From contig CACYCZ010000032.1 of the NCBI GenBank assembly GCA_902773055.1, positions 1-56,598 on the forward strand: 56,598 nt of DNA, read 5' to 3'. This document shows, piece by piece, positions 8,977 through 18,355 of the stretch (the first letter of the stretch is position 1; every line of letters begins with the position of its first letter). The position numbers were made by a program, and so were the translations under genes. This stretch comes from an uncultured Bacteroidales bacterium (lineage in GTDB: Bacteria; Bacteroidota; Bacteroidia; Bacteroidales; Bacteroidaceae). Below the pieces are notes generated by a model. It was not told the DNA's origin. It did no database searches and saw nothing but the letters and a program-made list of their open reading frames with translations.

Positions 8977-9933
8977 ATGCTGAAATACACTGGCTGTCTC
9001 AAAGGGACCCAAGAATTGACACCAAGGGAATATCAACAATTCAACAACCAATTTAGCCGTAAACTTATATGGCATTTTGGTACTGGTAATGGTTTCTATT
9101 CTGAACTGAATGGCCTGTTGCTTGGAGTATTGTATGCTGCTCAATACGGATATCGTTTTGTGCTATATGCCCAAGACAATAAGGCAGGAATGTATCAGGG
9201 ATGGGAAGACGTATTCCAATCATTCTGTCCCCGCTACCATTTTCCACTCATAGGCCGTTCTATACTCATTGGCACAAGCCATAACTGCCATCGCAATAAA
9301 CTTACAAATTTCTATAAACTATTTTCATCTGATATCACGGAAGATGATGTCTTTTGGTATACTCACACTAACCGCTTTGCCCTTGCCCAATATGATATTC
9401 CTACTCTCGGTATAAAAGGAGATATTCACCAAGCTATGCGGAGACTCATTCCATTAGTATATCGATTCAACGATTATTACCGCAACCTCATCGACACACT
9501 ACATACTACGCTTCCTCTGCCTCAACAGTATGTTGGCTTTCATATCAGATCTGGCGACAAAGCACAAGAAACTGCTCTCATTCCGCCACAACGTTATATC
9601 GACGCAGCTACACAAGCTACAAGCATCAGGAATGCCTTTATATATACAGATGACGTCAATATTGTTACTCAACTTCAAAAAGACAACCCCCAATGGAACA
9701 TTTTATCGTATGCTGATAATAACGATACTGGATATAATATTCAGAAATGGGCTACTGTCTCTCAAGATAAACATCGCAGACAGTTGGTAAAAATGTTTGC
9801 TTCCGTTGAAATTCTTTTGCAATCAGAGTTATTTGTAGGCACCTTCAGCAGTAATCCAGGCATGTTTATTGGCATGCTACTGGACAGGCAACACATCATC
9901 GGTATGGATTATCCCGAGTGGCTACTACTGTAA
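8977..9933 (+). CDS. Fucosyltransferase-like glycosyltransferase (GT23/O-FucT fold)
   Basis: 318 residues, no signal peptide. The clearest motif is GFHIRSGDK (His189, Arg191, Asp194), matching the HxRxxD donor-binding element of alpha-1,6-fucosyltransferases such as NodZ and FUT8. It is followed, at the C-terminus, by a family-like FVGTFSSNPG segment. The N-terminal half contains NGLLLGVLYAAQYGYRFVLYAQD, as in proteins that bind a long acceptor. It would transfer a sugar, perhaps fucose from GDP-fucose, to a glycan or lipid. No other glycan genes adjoin it: it sits between the CobW gene and the metal-efflux operon with its own promoter. Fold assignment is moderate; donor and acceptor are unknown. 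Confidence 0.6.
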   Translation: MLKYTGCLKGTQELTPREYQQFNNQFSRKLIWHFGTGNGFYSELNGLLLGVLYAAQYGYRFVLYAQDNKAGMYQGWEDVFQSFCPRYHFPLIGRSILIGTSHNCHRNKLTNFYKLFSSDITEDDVFWYTHTNRFALAQYDIPTLGIKGDIHQAMRRLIPLVYRFNDYYRNLIDTLHTTLPLPQQYVGFHIRSGDKAQETALIPPQRYIDAATQATSIRNAFIYTDDVNIVTQLQKDNPQWNILSYADNNDTGYNIQKWATVSQDKHRRQLVKMFASVEILLQSELFVGTFSSNPGMFIGMLLDRQHIIGMDYPEWLLL

Positions 9934-9948
9934 TTTCATTTTTTTTAT

Positions 9949-9956
9949 TACCTTTG
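9949..9956 (+). promoter_or_regulatory. -7 box TACCTTTG for the heavy-metal efflux operon
   Basis: Exact TAnnTTTG match just after the glycosyltransferase stop. Transcription would start near 9961, directly at the GTG used here as start of the small His-rich gene. Confidence 0.45.
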
Positions 9957-9961
9957 CAACA

Positions 9962-10336
9962 GTGATATACAGAAGGTTCTCCATATTATGGATTTTGCTA
10001 TGTATGCCTATCCTCATACATACCATTGTTCCCCATCACCACCATCATGATAGGATTTACCTGTTGATGGAAGAAAGTCATGAACATCATGATGGAAAGG
10101 ACAATGCCTGCCATCATGGCTTTGCCGTTGACGAAGTCCTCGTGTGCGCATCAACATCTATATCTTTGGATATAAAGCCACTACCCACCCCTCCTGTTGC
10201 ACTAATTCAATATACCGAATTATTACCCACTTCTACATACATAAAAACGAAACCTTGCCTACCAAGATTTCATATCATCTCTGATTCCCCTCCATCTCCA
10301 CAAGGACTACGTGCTCCGCCCGTTGCAATTGGTTAA
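9962..10336 (+). CDS. Small His-rich membrane or secreted protein ahead of the Cus-like operon
   Basis: About 124 residues. The GTG at 9962 is chosen because it yields a basic N-terminus (IYRR) and a full hydrophobic segment (about residues 6-20). The ATG at 10004 would remove most of that helix, and an upstream ATG at 9869 lies inside the previous gene. Directly after the helix comes PHHHHHD, then HEHHDGKD and CHHG, so residues 24-55 form a metal-binding cluster outside the membrane. The C-terminal half is Pro/Ser-rich without recognisable domain. Position at the head of the CusBAC-like genes and the His clusters suggest a periplasmic metal sensor or buffer. I do not recognise a named family. 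Confidence 0.6.
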   Translation: MIYRRFSILWILLCMPILIHTIVPHHHHHDRIYLLMEESHEHHDGKDNACHHGFAVDEVLVCASTSISLDIKPLPTPPVALIQYTELLPTSTYIKTKPCLPRFHIISDSPPSPQGLRAPPVAIG

Positions 10337-10442
10337 TATCTATCCCCTTTACGCACTCTTTATAATAAGAATGTGCGGGATAGTTGCTTTTCTTCTCTTT
10401 TATATAATTCTCTTTCTTTTATTAACCAATTGTAGAAATAAT

Positions 10443-11948
10443 ATGAAATCATTTCTCATATTCTTATGTGTAATACTAAGTTGCACCATCATATTCACAA
10501 GTTGCTTTAATAGCCATTCTGAAAAAGGCCATGAGCATGAACATCATATTACAATGACCGCCTACAACGGTCAGACAGAACTCTATGCAGAAATTTCCCC
10601 GATGGTAGCAGGCAAAGAATGTTCCTTCACAGCACACTTTACCAGAACAGACTCTTTCAAACCAGTGGCAGAAGACAAGCTGACAGCTATTGTCCGTATT
10701 AACGACCATAAACAGACATATACTATTGACAAACCCCAAAGACCAGGAATATACAAGCTGAACTTTACCCCGAAAGAAGAGGGTGCAATATCATTCTCGC
10801 TGACACTTCAGGGACGACAAGAAACAGCAAGGTTTGACCTGAATGGGCTCACTGTATTCATGGAAGAGGATGATGCTCATGAAGATGCAGAAAGCAGAGA
10901 AATACATTGTGCAAATGGTATTGTCTTTCCAAAAGAAATGAGTTGGAACATAGTTTTTTCTACTGCACCCGTTGAATACAGACCTATTGGTAATGTTATA
11001 CATACCGTAGCACAGATACAGCCTGCGCAGGGTGATGAAATCACTGTATGCGCCAAAGTTAACGGATTAGTTACCCTGTCTGCTAATGATTTTACAGTTG
11101 GTAAAGCCATACAAGCAGGGCAACCGATATGTCGCATTAATGCGTCAGCAACCCCCCGTAACAACCTACAAGTACAACAGGCTCAAGCGGAAGCTGAATA
11201 TAATCGAGCCAAGAGTGAATATGAGCGCATTAAACAATTGGAGTCCGATCGGCTAGTTACTTCGGCGCAGCTGTCTGATGCGAAAGGTAAATACAAGAGT
11301 GCCGAAGCCATATATAAAAATCTCAAAGAGAATTTCAGTACAGGCATCCAAAGCGTTAATGCACCTCGAGGAGGATTCATTCAGGAGTTGATGGTCAAAA
11401 ATGGCGAGTATGTTTTTGAAGGTCAACCGCTATTAACTATCACCCAAGTCCGTTCCCTACGGCTTGTCGCACAGGTTCCATCACGCTATTTCAATATTCT
11501 CAATACGATTTCAAATGCCGTAATCTATAAAATAAATTCTGGAGAAAAATACACGTTGGAATCACTCGGAGGTAAAGTAATCAGCTACGGGAAACAGGTC
11601 AGTAACTCCAACTGGCTTATTCCTGTTACATTTGAAATTAACAATACTGGGAATTTCCTATCAGGGTCGTATGTTGATATTCATATCATTACAACACCTG
11701 CGCATGAGACCTTGTGTATTCCTACAGAATCATTGCTTGAAGACATGGGGAACTATTTTGTATATGTTCAACTCACTCCTGAACTCTTTGAGAAAAGACT
11801 AGTAAACATCGGAGCGAACGATGGGCAATACGTTGAAATAACCGATGGACTACATAAGGACGAACGTATTGTAAATAAAGGAGCCATTTTCCTCAAAATG
11901 CAACAAGCCAGCGGAACTATTGATCCGCATGCTGGCCATAATCATTGA
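10443..11948 (+). CDS. Heavy-metal RND adaptor (CusB/CzcB-like lipoprotein)
   Basis: The ATG at 10443 gives a lipoprotein signal with lipobox FTSC (Cys near residue 21); an in-frame ATG at 10311 would put 44 extra residues ahead of it. The mature N-terminus starts with a His cluster (GHEHEHH). A beta-rich domain follows (about 35-145), then the membrane-fusion core with lipoyl halves and a short hairpin (about 235-310), then the barrel domain. The last residues are PHAGHNH, a second His cluster. At 501 residues it is longer than ordinary adaptors because of the extra N-terminal domain. It bridges the CusA-like pump and channel and may hand periplasmic metal to the pump. Which metal (Cu, Zn, Co, Ni) is not determined. 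Confidence 0.88.
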   Translation: MKSFLIFLCVILSCTIIFTSCFNSHSEKGHEHEHHITMTAYNGQTELYAEISPMVAGKECSFTAHFTRTDSFKPVAEDKLTAIVRINDHKQTYTIDKPQRPGIYKLNFTPKEEGAISFSLTLQGRQETARFDLNGLTVFMEEDDAHEDAESREIHCANGIVFPKEMSWNIVFSTAPVEYRPIGNVIHTVAQIQPAQGDEITVCAKVNGLVTLSANDFTVGKAIQAGQPICRINASATPRNNLQVQQAQAEAEYNRAKSEYERIKQLESDRLVTSAQLSDAKGKYKSAEAIYKNLKENFSTGIQSVNAPRGGFIQELMVKNGEYVFEGQPLLTITQVRSLRLVAQVPSRYFNILNTISNAVIYKINSGEKYTLESLGGKVISYGKQVSNSNWLIPVTFEINNTGNFLSGSYVDIHIITTPAHETLCIPTESLLEDMGNYFVYVQLTPELFEKRLVNIGANDGQYVEITDGLHKDERIVNKGAIFLKMQQASGTIDPHAGHNH

Positions 11949-11984
11949 TACCTCAAAGAAATACTTTTAAAGTTTTTTGATAAC

Positions 11985-14900
11985 ATGATTGACAACATTA
12001 TACGTTTTTCGCTATGCCATAGAATAACCATTATTGTCGGTGTCATCCTTATTGTCATCAGTGGCATTTTTACCTCTCTAAAAATGGATATTGACGTTTT
12101 TCCTGATCTTACTGCCCCAACTGTAGTCATCATGAGCGACTGTCACGGGATGACGTCTGAGGAAGTGGAACGTCTAGTCACATATCCTATTGAAACAGCT
12201 GTTAATGGTGCAACCAATGTACGACGCGTACGCTCTTCGTCTGCTTATGGCTCCTCTTTTGTATGGGTTGAATTCGACTGGGGAATGGATATATCACGTG
12301 CACGCCAGATTGTCAGCGAAAAGATGGTGTCACTGACGGGTGAATTACCACATAACATAATTCCCCGCCTGGCTCCTCAAAGCAGCGTTATGGGAGAAAT
12401 TCTCTATGTCGCTCTCCAAACAAATACAAAGAATAACAAGCAACAACCTGCAACGTCCATGATGGAACTTCGTAGCATAGCAGATTGGATTATTAAGCCT
12501 GCTATTCTCGCGACAGGAGGTGTATCTCAGGTTACAATTATTGGAGGAGATTACAAGCAGTACAAGATTTTATGCCATCCACAACTGATGAATGCATATA
12601 ATGTCACGATGGAAGAACTGTATGATGCAGCCGGTAACATGAGTGTCAACACAGAGGGTGGTATTATTCGAGAATATGGCAATGAATATGCGCTACGTGG
12701 AATAGGTCGGACCAATAGTATTGAACAGCTCGCAGCCGTACTTGTCAAGAACAACCCTAGTGGTACACCTATCACTATTGGCGATGTCGCCGATATAACA
12801 GTGGGCAGTGCCGTCAAAATGGGAAATGGTTCAATGAACAATCAGCCTGCCGTCATTCTCTCTGTTTCTAAGCAACCCAATGTCAACACACTTGCTGTAA
12901 CAGAAAAAATAGAAGCTAATCTTGACGAAATCCGTCATTCGCTTCCAGATGATGTAGAAATGAATACACATGTTTTCCGCCAAGCCGACTTCATTAAAGC
13001 TTCTGTCAACAATGTCAGTAAAGCTTTGCTACAGGGAGCATGTCTTGTCATTCTCATTCTCTTTCTATTCTTAGGCTCATTCCGTACAACAATTATTTCT
13101 GTCACTGCTATTCCACTTTCTCTTCTTGGTACACTGACAATACTCCATTTTATTGGAATGGAAATCAACACAATGACCCTTGGAGGCATGTGTATTGCTA
13201 TTGGCTCACTGGTAGATGATGCTATCATTGATGTTGAAAATGTATACAAACGACTACGTCAGAATCATATACTCCCTCCTGCATCACGACAATCAACCGT
13301 CAAGATTGTCTTTGAGGCTTCCAGAGAGATTCGCTCATCTATACTTAATGCCACTTTTATCGTCATGGTCGCTTTTATACCCATGTTTTTTCTTACAGGA
13401 ATGGAAGGCCGTATGTTGAAACCCTTGGGTATTTCTTACATCATTGCATTATTCATGTCACTTATTGTTGCCATGACGGTTACGCCCTTATTTTGCCAAT
13501 TTATACTTACAAATTCCCAATACCTTGACAAACAAGGTAAAGACAATCTGATCACATCTGCCCTAAACCGTTGGTACACCCGAAACCTGTCGCGAGCATT
13601 CAACCATTCGCACAACATTTTGTGCGCGACAATCATAATCCTAATACTGTCAATCATTACGTTCTTTACATTCGGCTCAGCATTTTTACCAGATTTCAAC
13701 GAAGGTTCACTTACAATTAACGCAGCATGCTCTCCTGGCATATCCCTCCAAGAAAGTGATGCCATCGGCAATATTATTGAGCAGAGACTTCATCAGATAC
13801 CCGAAGTTACAACCACTACACGGCGTACTGGGCGTGGTGAACTTGACGAACATTCACAGAGTACCAATTCCTCCGAAATTGATGTCAATTTCATCGCAGG
13901 GAAACGAACAAAAAGCGATATTGTAGCCCATGTCCGCCATCAGCTTGCCAGTATTCCCGGCATAGCCACTACAATAGGCCAACCTCTAAGTCATCGCATT
14001 GACCATATTCTATCCGGTACACAGGCAAACATAGCCCTCAAACTTTTCGGGAGTGATCTCAACCAAATGCTGCAGACATGCGGATATATTAAGGCAAGCA
14101 TCTCGGACATACCAGGCCTTGTTGACGTCAATATCGACCAAGTTACTTCCACTCCTCAACTCATTGTCCGACCCAACATGCAGGCACTGGCCCAACATGG
14201 TATTAGTATGAAAACTTTCAATAACCATATTACCATGTCATTCAGTTCCATTAAAATAGGTGATATTTATGAAGGACAACGTGCCTATGACCTCATTCTA
14301 CGCCTTGATTCTAACTACACAGAATCAATCGACGGAGTTCGACGTAGCCTCATAGATACAGGTAACGGGAAAAAAATACCCCTTGAAGATGTTGCCGAAA
14401 TCATCTCAACATCGGGACCAAACAAAATCACACGTGAAAATGTGCAACGCAAACTTGTTATTTCTGCCAATGTTGCAGGGCGTGATGTCGGTAGTGTCAT
14501 CAAGGACATAAAGCGAGCCATCAACACACACATTACCCTCCCTCAAGGTTACCGACTTGAATATGGGGGACAGTATGAGAGCGCCCGGCGCGCCAGTATA
14601 ACACTATGGACGGCCTCACTCCTCGCCATCATTGTTATCTTTCTCCTTTTATATGGTGAATTCCACAGTTTCTCACTCTCATGCGTTATTCTCAGCAGTC
14701 TACCCCTATCTCTCATCGGTGGCGTGCTTGCCGTACTGCTAACATCAAGGACTGCCAGTATACCTGTCATCATAGGTTTCATTACACTCTTCGGCATTGC
14801 CACGCGCAACAGTATACTTCTAATATCACGCTACCAACGTCTTCTAGAAAAGTATCCTGAGCAACCTCTCCTTACCACGCTTACTGTAGGAGCTGTCGAC

Positions 14901-15122
14901 AGACTCAATCCCATACTTATGACAGCACTAACCTCTGCCCTCGCACTTATACCCCTCATCATTAACAGCACACGGCCCGGCAATGAAATACAAAGTCCTA
15001 TGGCAGTCGTTGTTTTAGGTGGCCTACTCACTTCCACTATGCTCAACCTCTTTGTCATACCACTCATCTACCAACGCTACATAAATCATCAGCACAAAAA
15101 CCATATAAAAAAAACATTGTAA
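11985..15122 (+). CDS. Heavy-metal efflux RND pump (CusA/CzcA-like)
   Basis: 1045 residues with the HME-RND signature. It starts with a helix followed by DVFPDLTAPTVVIMSDCHGM and SEEVERLVTYPIETAVNGA, hallmarks of CusA/CzcA. The fourth-helix motif LVDDAIIDVENV holds Asp411-Asp412, the paired acidic residues of this subfamily. The two large periplasmic loops and the C-terminal helix bundle (ending near 1035) are complete. It uses the proton gradient to drive metal from periplasm or cytosol into the channel. It follows the CusB-like gene by 36 bases and precedes the channel gene by two. Confidence 0.92.
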   Translation: MIDNIIRFSLCHRITIIVGVILIVISGIFTSLKMDIDVFPDLTAPTVVIMSDCHGMTSEEVERLVTYPIETAVNGATNVRRVRSSSAYGSSFVWVEFDWGMDISRARQIVSEKMVSLTGELPHNIIPRLAPQSSVMGEILYVALQTNTKNNKQQPATSMMELRSIADWIIKPAILATGGVSQVTIIGGDYKQYKILCHPQLMNAYNVTMEELYDAAGNMSVNTEGGIIREYGNEYALRGIGRTNSIEQLAAVLVKNNPSGTPITIGDVADITVGSAVKMGNGSMNNQPAVILSVSKQPNVNTLAVTEKIEANLDEIRHSLPDDVEMNTHVFRQADFIKASVNNVSKALLQGACLVILILFLFLGSFRTTIISVTAIPLSLLGTLTILHFIGMEINTMTLGGMCIAIGSLVDDAIIDVENVYKRLRQNHILPPASRQSTVKIVFEASREIRSSILNATFIVMVAFIPMFFLTGMEGRMLKPLGISYIIALFMSLIVAMTVTPLFCQFILTNSQYLDKQGKDNLITSALNRWYTRNLSRAFNHSHNILCATIIILILSIITFFTFGSAFLPDFNEGSLTINAACSPGISLQESDAIGNIIEQRLHQIPEVTTTTRRTGRGELDEHSQSTNSSEIDVNFIAGKRTKSDIVAHVRHQLASIPGIATTIGQPLSHRIDHILSGTQANIALKLFGSDLNQMLQTCGYIKASISDIPGLVDVNIDQVTSTPQLIVRPNMQALAQHGISMKTFNNHITMSFSSIKIGDIYEGQRAYDLILRLDSNYTESIDGVRRSLIDTGNGKKIPLEDVAEIISTSGPNKITRENVQRKLVISANVAGRDVGSVIKDIKRAINTHITLPQGYRLEYGGQYESARRASITLWTASLLAIIVIFLLLYGEFHSFSLSCVILSSLPLSLIGGVLAVLLTSRTASIPVIIGFITLFGIATRNSILLISRYQRLLEKYPEQPLLTTLTVGAVDRLNPILMTALTSALALIPLIINSTRPGNEIQSPMAVVVLGGLLTSTMLNLFVIPLIYQRYINHQHKNHIKKTL

Positions 15123-15124
15123 AT

Positions 15125-16300
15125 ATGAAACCCGTAATTATCCTATCATTCCTTATTATATACACTATCCTACCCTGTCAAGCGAATGACTTCAGCCATA
15201 TTCTCAAGGCTATTGAAGCGAATAGTCCCCATCTTGCACATCTCAATCAAGAAACCACAGCACGACAATCAGCCCTTCGTGCCAATAATGCCCTCAATGG
15301 TCCATCTGTCGAGGCTGGCCACCTATGGGGAACTCATACTACAGGAAACCGCATTGATCTCAGCATATCCCAGACTTTTGATTTCCCAATTGCCTATGGT
15401 CAGCGTCGACGTCTTACCCAGCTTTCGCAAAACAATGCACAAAACATATACCTTGACCAACGGCGCCAATATCTCTTGCGCGCCAAACAGCTCTGCATTC
15501 AAGCTGTTTTCTGCAATGCCCTCATCCGACATCTAAGCCACGATCTATATGATGCACAAGCACTGGCTAACTCTATCAAGAAACAATATGAGAATGGAGA
15601 AGCCACAGCTATAGACTATCATAAGGCAGAACAGAGTGCCACAATGTTCACCAATGAACATTCCCAGTATCTTACTCAACTGGAAACCGTCCTCGCCACC
15701 CTCCGCCAGATGAACGGCGGGCACCCTGTCAGCATTCCAGACAGTCTATTTGTCCATACTCCTTTGCCCATCAATTTCCCCGCCTGGCTCAACCGACAGG
15801 TTGATACCCATCCTGCCTACTTGCTTGCCCAAGGACAACTTCTTGAGAAGAAACAGGCGTTAAAACTCAGTAAATCTCTCCGACTTCCTCGTCTCAGCAT
15901 AGGATATACCAGTGAGAAAACCCGCTCCGAACATTATCAAGGCCCCACCCTTGGTCTCAGCCTCCCTTTATGGAACAGCCGTCATCTTATCCGTGCTCAC
16001 CGGCAGGACACTGTTGCGGCCCGTCTTGCATGTGAGGATACCCGTCAAGAAGTCATCACTCACCTGACCAACCTCTATCAACAGGCCCAACGCCTACGCA
16101 AAACCATAGATGATTACACCACCACTTTCACACTTCACGACAATAACCCCTTGCTCCGCCGTTCACTACTGCATGGCCAAATTAACCTCATCACATACTT
16201 GCAGGAAATCCATTGGAACCACGATATGCACATCAAGCAGCTGCAAGCTCAATGCGACTTGGAACTCACCATTGCAGAACTTACCGCTAACGAGTTGTAA
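15125..16300 (+). CDS. Outer-membrane channel of the metal pump (CusC/CzcC, TolC family)
   Basis: 391 residues with a signal peptide (about 1-20). Helical halves of the outer-membrane efflux protein family are visible: LKAIEANSPHLAHLNQETTA near the start and a second set after about residue 215 (YLLAQGQLLEKKQALKLSKS). GLSLPLWNSRH marks the second beta-strand pair typical of CzcC proteins. It is shorter than the other TolC-like protein in the window (446 residues). Last gene of the operon; the next gene is convergent, only 48 bases away, with no obvious terminator. Confidence 0.88.
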   Translation: MKPVIILSFLIIYTILPCQANDFSHILKAIEANSPHLAHLNQETTARQSALRANNALNGPSVEAGHLWGTHTTGNRIDLSISQTFDFPIAYGQRRRLTQLSQNNAQNIYLDQRRQYLLRAKQLCIQAVFCNALIRHLSHDLYDAQALANSIKKQYENGEATAIDYHKAEQSATMFTNEHSQYLTQLETVLATLRQMNGGHPVSIPDSLFVHTPLPINFPAWLNRQVDTHPAYLLAQGQLLEKKQALKLSKSLRLPRLSIGYTSEKTRSEHYQGPTLGLSLPLWNSRHLIRAHRQDTVAARLACEDTRQEVITHLTNLYQQAQRLRKTIDDYTTTFTLHDNNPLLRRSLLHGQINLITYLQEIHWNHDMHIKQLQAQCDLELTIAELTANEL

Positions 16301-16348
16301 GGAAAGTTTTCACTAAAACAGGGAAAACAAGCAAGCCCTTTTGGCGCA

Positions 16349-18355
16349 TTATTTTTCCCACAAAAAACGGTAATTAAACCGTCGGTTGGGTGCACTGTCA
16401 CCATGAGTACACAAAGAAATAGGTGTTCTTAGTTCTTGGGGATTATCAGCCCATTTAAAATCAAATTCCATGCGGGTGTCACAGACATTCCATCCTAATT
16501 TCTTTTTAGGAACAGCTATTTCAAGTTGATTGTCCACATAGCAATATGGGAGACGGCACACTAATTGCCATTTATGACCAGTATACCTCATCAACGTAGT
16601 TGTGGTTCTATCTATTATCTGATAATTTATAATATAGTCGTAACCATACCATCCTGTTTCACTGTTACTATCAGAATCTATCAACAATAGCATCCAATGA
16701 GGATCAGTACTCGGAGTAAGCATTCCGCTGGTTTGCGCATGGAAATAGATATTCTGTCTGTCTATAGCAACTTTGGAAGTAACAATATCATTACGGCCAC
16801 TCTTATTAACATATCTCAGATGTGCGTATCCAGGAAAATCACGATGAAGAGTGTCATTACGCGTATCATAATAAGTAACATCAACAGCATTCCAATCAGC
16901 AAAATCAGCATCAATCTTAATTTTAGTGTATCCCTTGTTTACAGGTATTGGTTGCGCTCCTTTATAGCGTCGGATATTCTGCACCATCTGCATGTAATAA
17001 TTGTCGCCTATCTCTCCTTTGGCTGGAGAAATAGTACGGTTGAATTCTGAGTTATACTGGTCAACAAAATAAAAAGTGTTTTCCTTACGCCCCAGAAAAC
17101 TTGTAGGGCCCGGAGCCTCACTACCTGGAGCCTTGCCTATAGGATATTTCCCGGCAGTCCATTCATTCCAGTCATTCAAGTAAATAAACGGAGGATCAAC
17201 TTGAAGTGCTTCATCCCAGCGGTCCTGAAAATAGATACCATAGGCTTGAGGATTGGAGACTGTCTTGTCAAGCCACGGTACATAAGCCTCGACAGGTTCA
17301 TCATGGTCGTTGAGGGGAGGCTGCATTGTATTGACTCTCCAACTCTTACCTGTAATGCTAATCGGGTGTTCTGCAGGTGTAACAGCCATCTGCTCTATGC
17401 TACCTTTATGTGTAGCCGCACGCTGCAGGGGAGAAAGTTCACTTACCCTCTTATCTTCCATTGAGTAGCCGAAGCTCCAGTTGTCTTCGGTACCGACATA
17501 GCGTTTTCCACCCCATCTGTAATATCCCCACCAAAGGTTGCGCATAGTAAAAAAGGCTTTCACTTCGGAAGTATAGTCTGAATAATATTCCTCTGTATAA
17601 CGGGGATTTCCATAATGAGGATTGTGTTTATTGGTTACTGCATCACGGTCATAATGGAGGTTATGATGCCTGATGCCACCACCATTGGCATCAAGGTCTG
17701 GCCGCATATTGCACAACAGCAACGGTTTGCCATCCCAATAAAACCATAGACTGCTATGTAGTTTTTTCTCATAATATTTCTCATACAGGTCCTGTACAAC
17801 AGTGATAACTTCACCGTTGTATGCCCAGAAACAGAATTTCGGTACAGGGTTACCTTCTGCTTTCATCTGCTCCATAACGTCAAAGAGGCTATTCCATTCA
17901 TCCCAGTATCTCACTGCATTCGTCACATCCAGAATCAGCACATCAACTCCGGCATCAGTCAGCATGGAGATATCGTGACGGATAACATAGGGATCTCTGC
18001 TCAGGAAATAGCCATACTCGGGTTCACCCCAATGGAACATACCGACATTCTGAGGCCACAGACTACCGTCAATCCTTGCTTGAGAATTACGACTCAGCAC
18101 CTTGGATACATCACCGACAACAGGGACATTTTCAAGATTCATAGTATGCCATGTCACATAGAAAATTCCTATTGTACGTTCCTTGTCTGTCTTACGCGGC
18201 CCCACTTCTTTGCTTGTCGGCATATGGCGTCCCAGTCCATCAGTAGCCACCCATGTATCCTGCATTAAATCCTGTGCCGCTGTTCTAATTCCTGAAACAG
18301 CTATCAGTAAGCCTAATAGCAAGTATCGCCTGACTCCAAAATTCTTTATTCTCAT
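16349..18355 (-). CDS. Secreted GH71/GH99-like glycosidase with CBM9/DOMON-like tail
   Basis: 668 residues with a signal peptide (cleavage near AAQ, residue 28). The catalytic-looking part (about 55-450) resembles the GH71/GH99-type barrel and related DUF5010 proteins of Bacteroidota: GIFYVTWH near the start, then HWGEPEYGYFLSRDPYVIRHD, a strand with DAGVDVLILDVTNA, and FIYLNDWNEWTAG late in the barrel. The tail (about 505-668) reads like a beta-sandwich (IKIDADFADWN, then LLLIDSDSNSETGW) as in CBM9/DOMON domains. It probably cleaves a glycan at the cell surface or periplasm; the linkage is unknown. Its start overlaps the stop of the upstream phosphodiesterase gene by four bases, so the two are co-translated. 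Confidence 0.7.
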   Translation of the reverse strand: MRIKNFGVRRYLLLGLLIAVSGIRTAAQDLMQDTWVATDGLGRHMPTSKEVGPRKTDKERTIGIFYVTWHTMNLENVPVVGDVSKVLSRNSQARIDGSLWPQNVGMFHWGEPEYGYFLSRDPYVIRHDISMLTDAGVDVLILDVTNAVRYWDEWNSLFDVMEQMKAEGNPVPKFCFWAYNGEVITVVQDLYEKYYEKKLHSSLWFYWDGKPLLLCNMRPDLDANGGGIRHHNLHYDRDAVTNKHNPHYGNPRYTEEYYSDYTSEVKAFFTMRNLWWGYYRWGGKRYVGTEDNWSFGYSMEDKRVSELSPLQRAATHKGSIEQMAVTPAEHPISITGKSWRVNTMQPPLNDHDEPVEAYVPWLDKTVSNPQAYGIYFQDRWDEALQVDPPFIYLNDWNEWTAGKYPIGKAPGSEAPGPTSFLGRKENTFYFVDQYNSEFNRTISPAKGEIGDNYYMQMVQNIRRYKGAQPIPVNKGYTKIKIDADFADWNAVDVTYYDTRNDTLHRDFPGYAHLRYVNKSGRNDIVTSKVAIDRQNIYFHAQTSGMLTPSTDPHWMLLLIDSDSNSETGWYGYDYIINYQIIDRTTTTLMRYTGHKWQLVCRLPYCYVDNQLEIAVPKKKLGWNVCDTRMEFDFKWADNPQELRTPISLCTHGDSAPNRRFNYRFLWEK

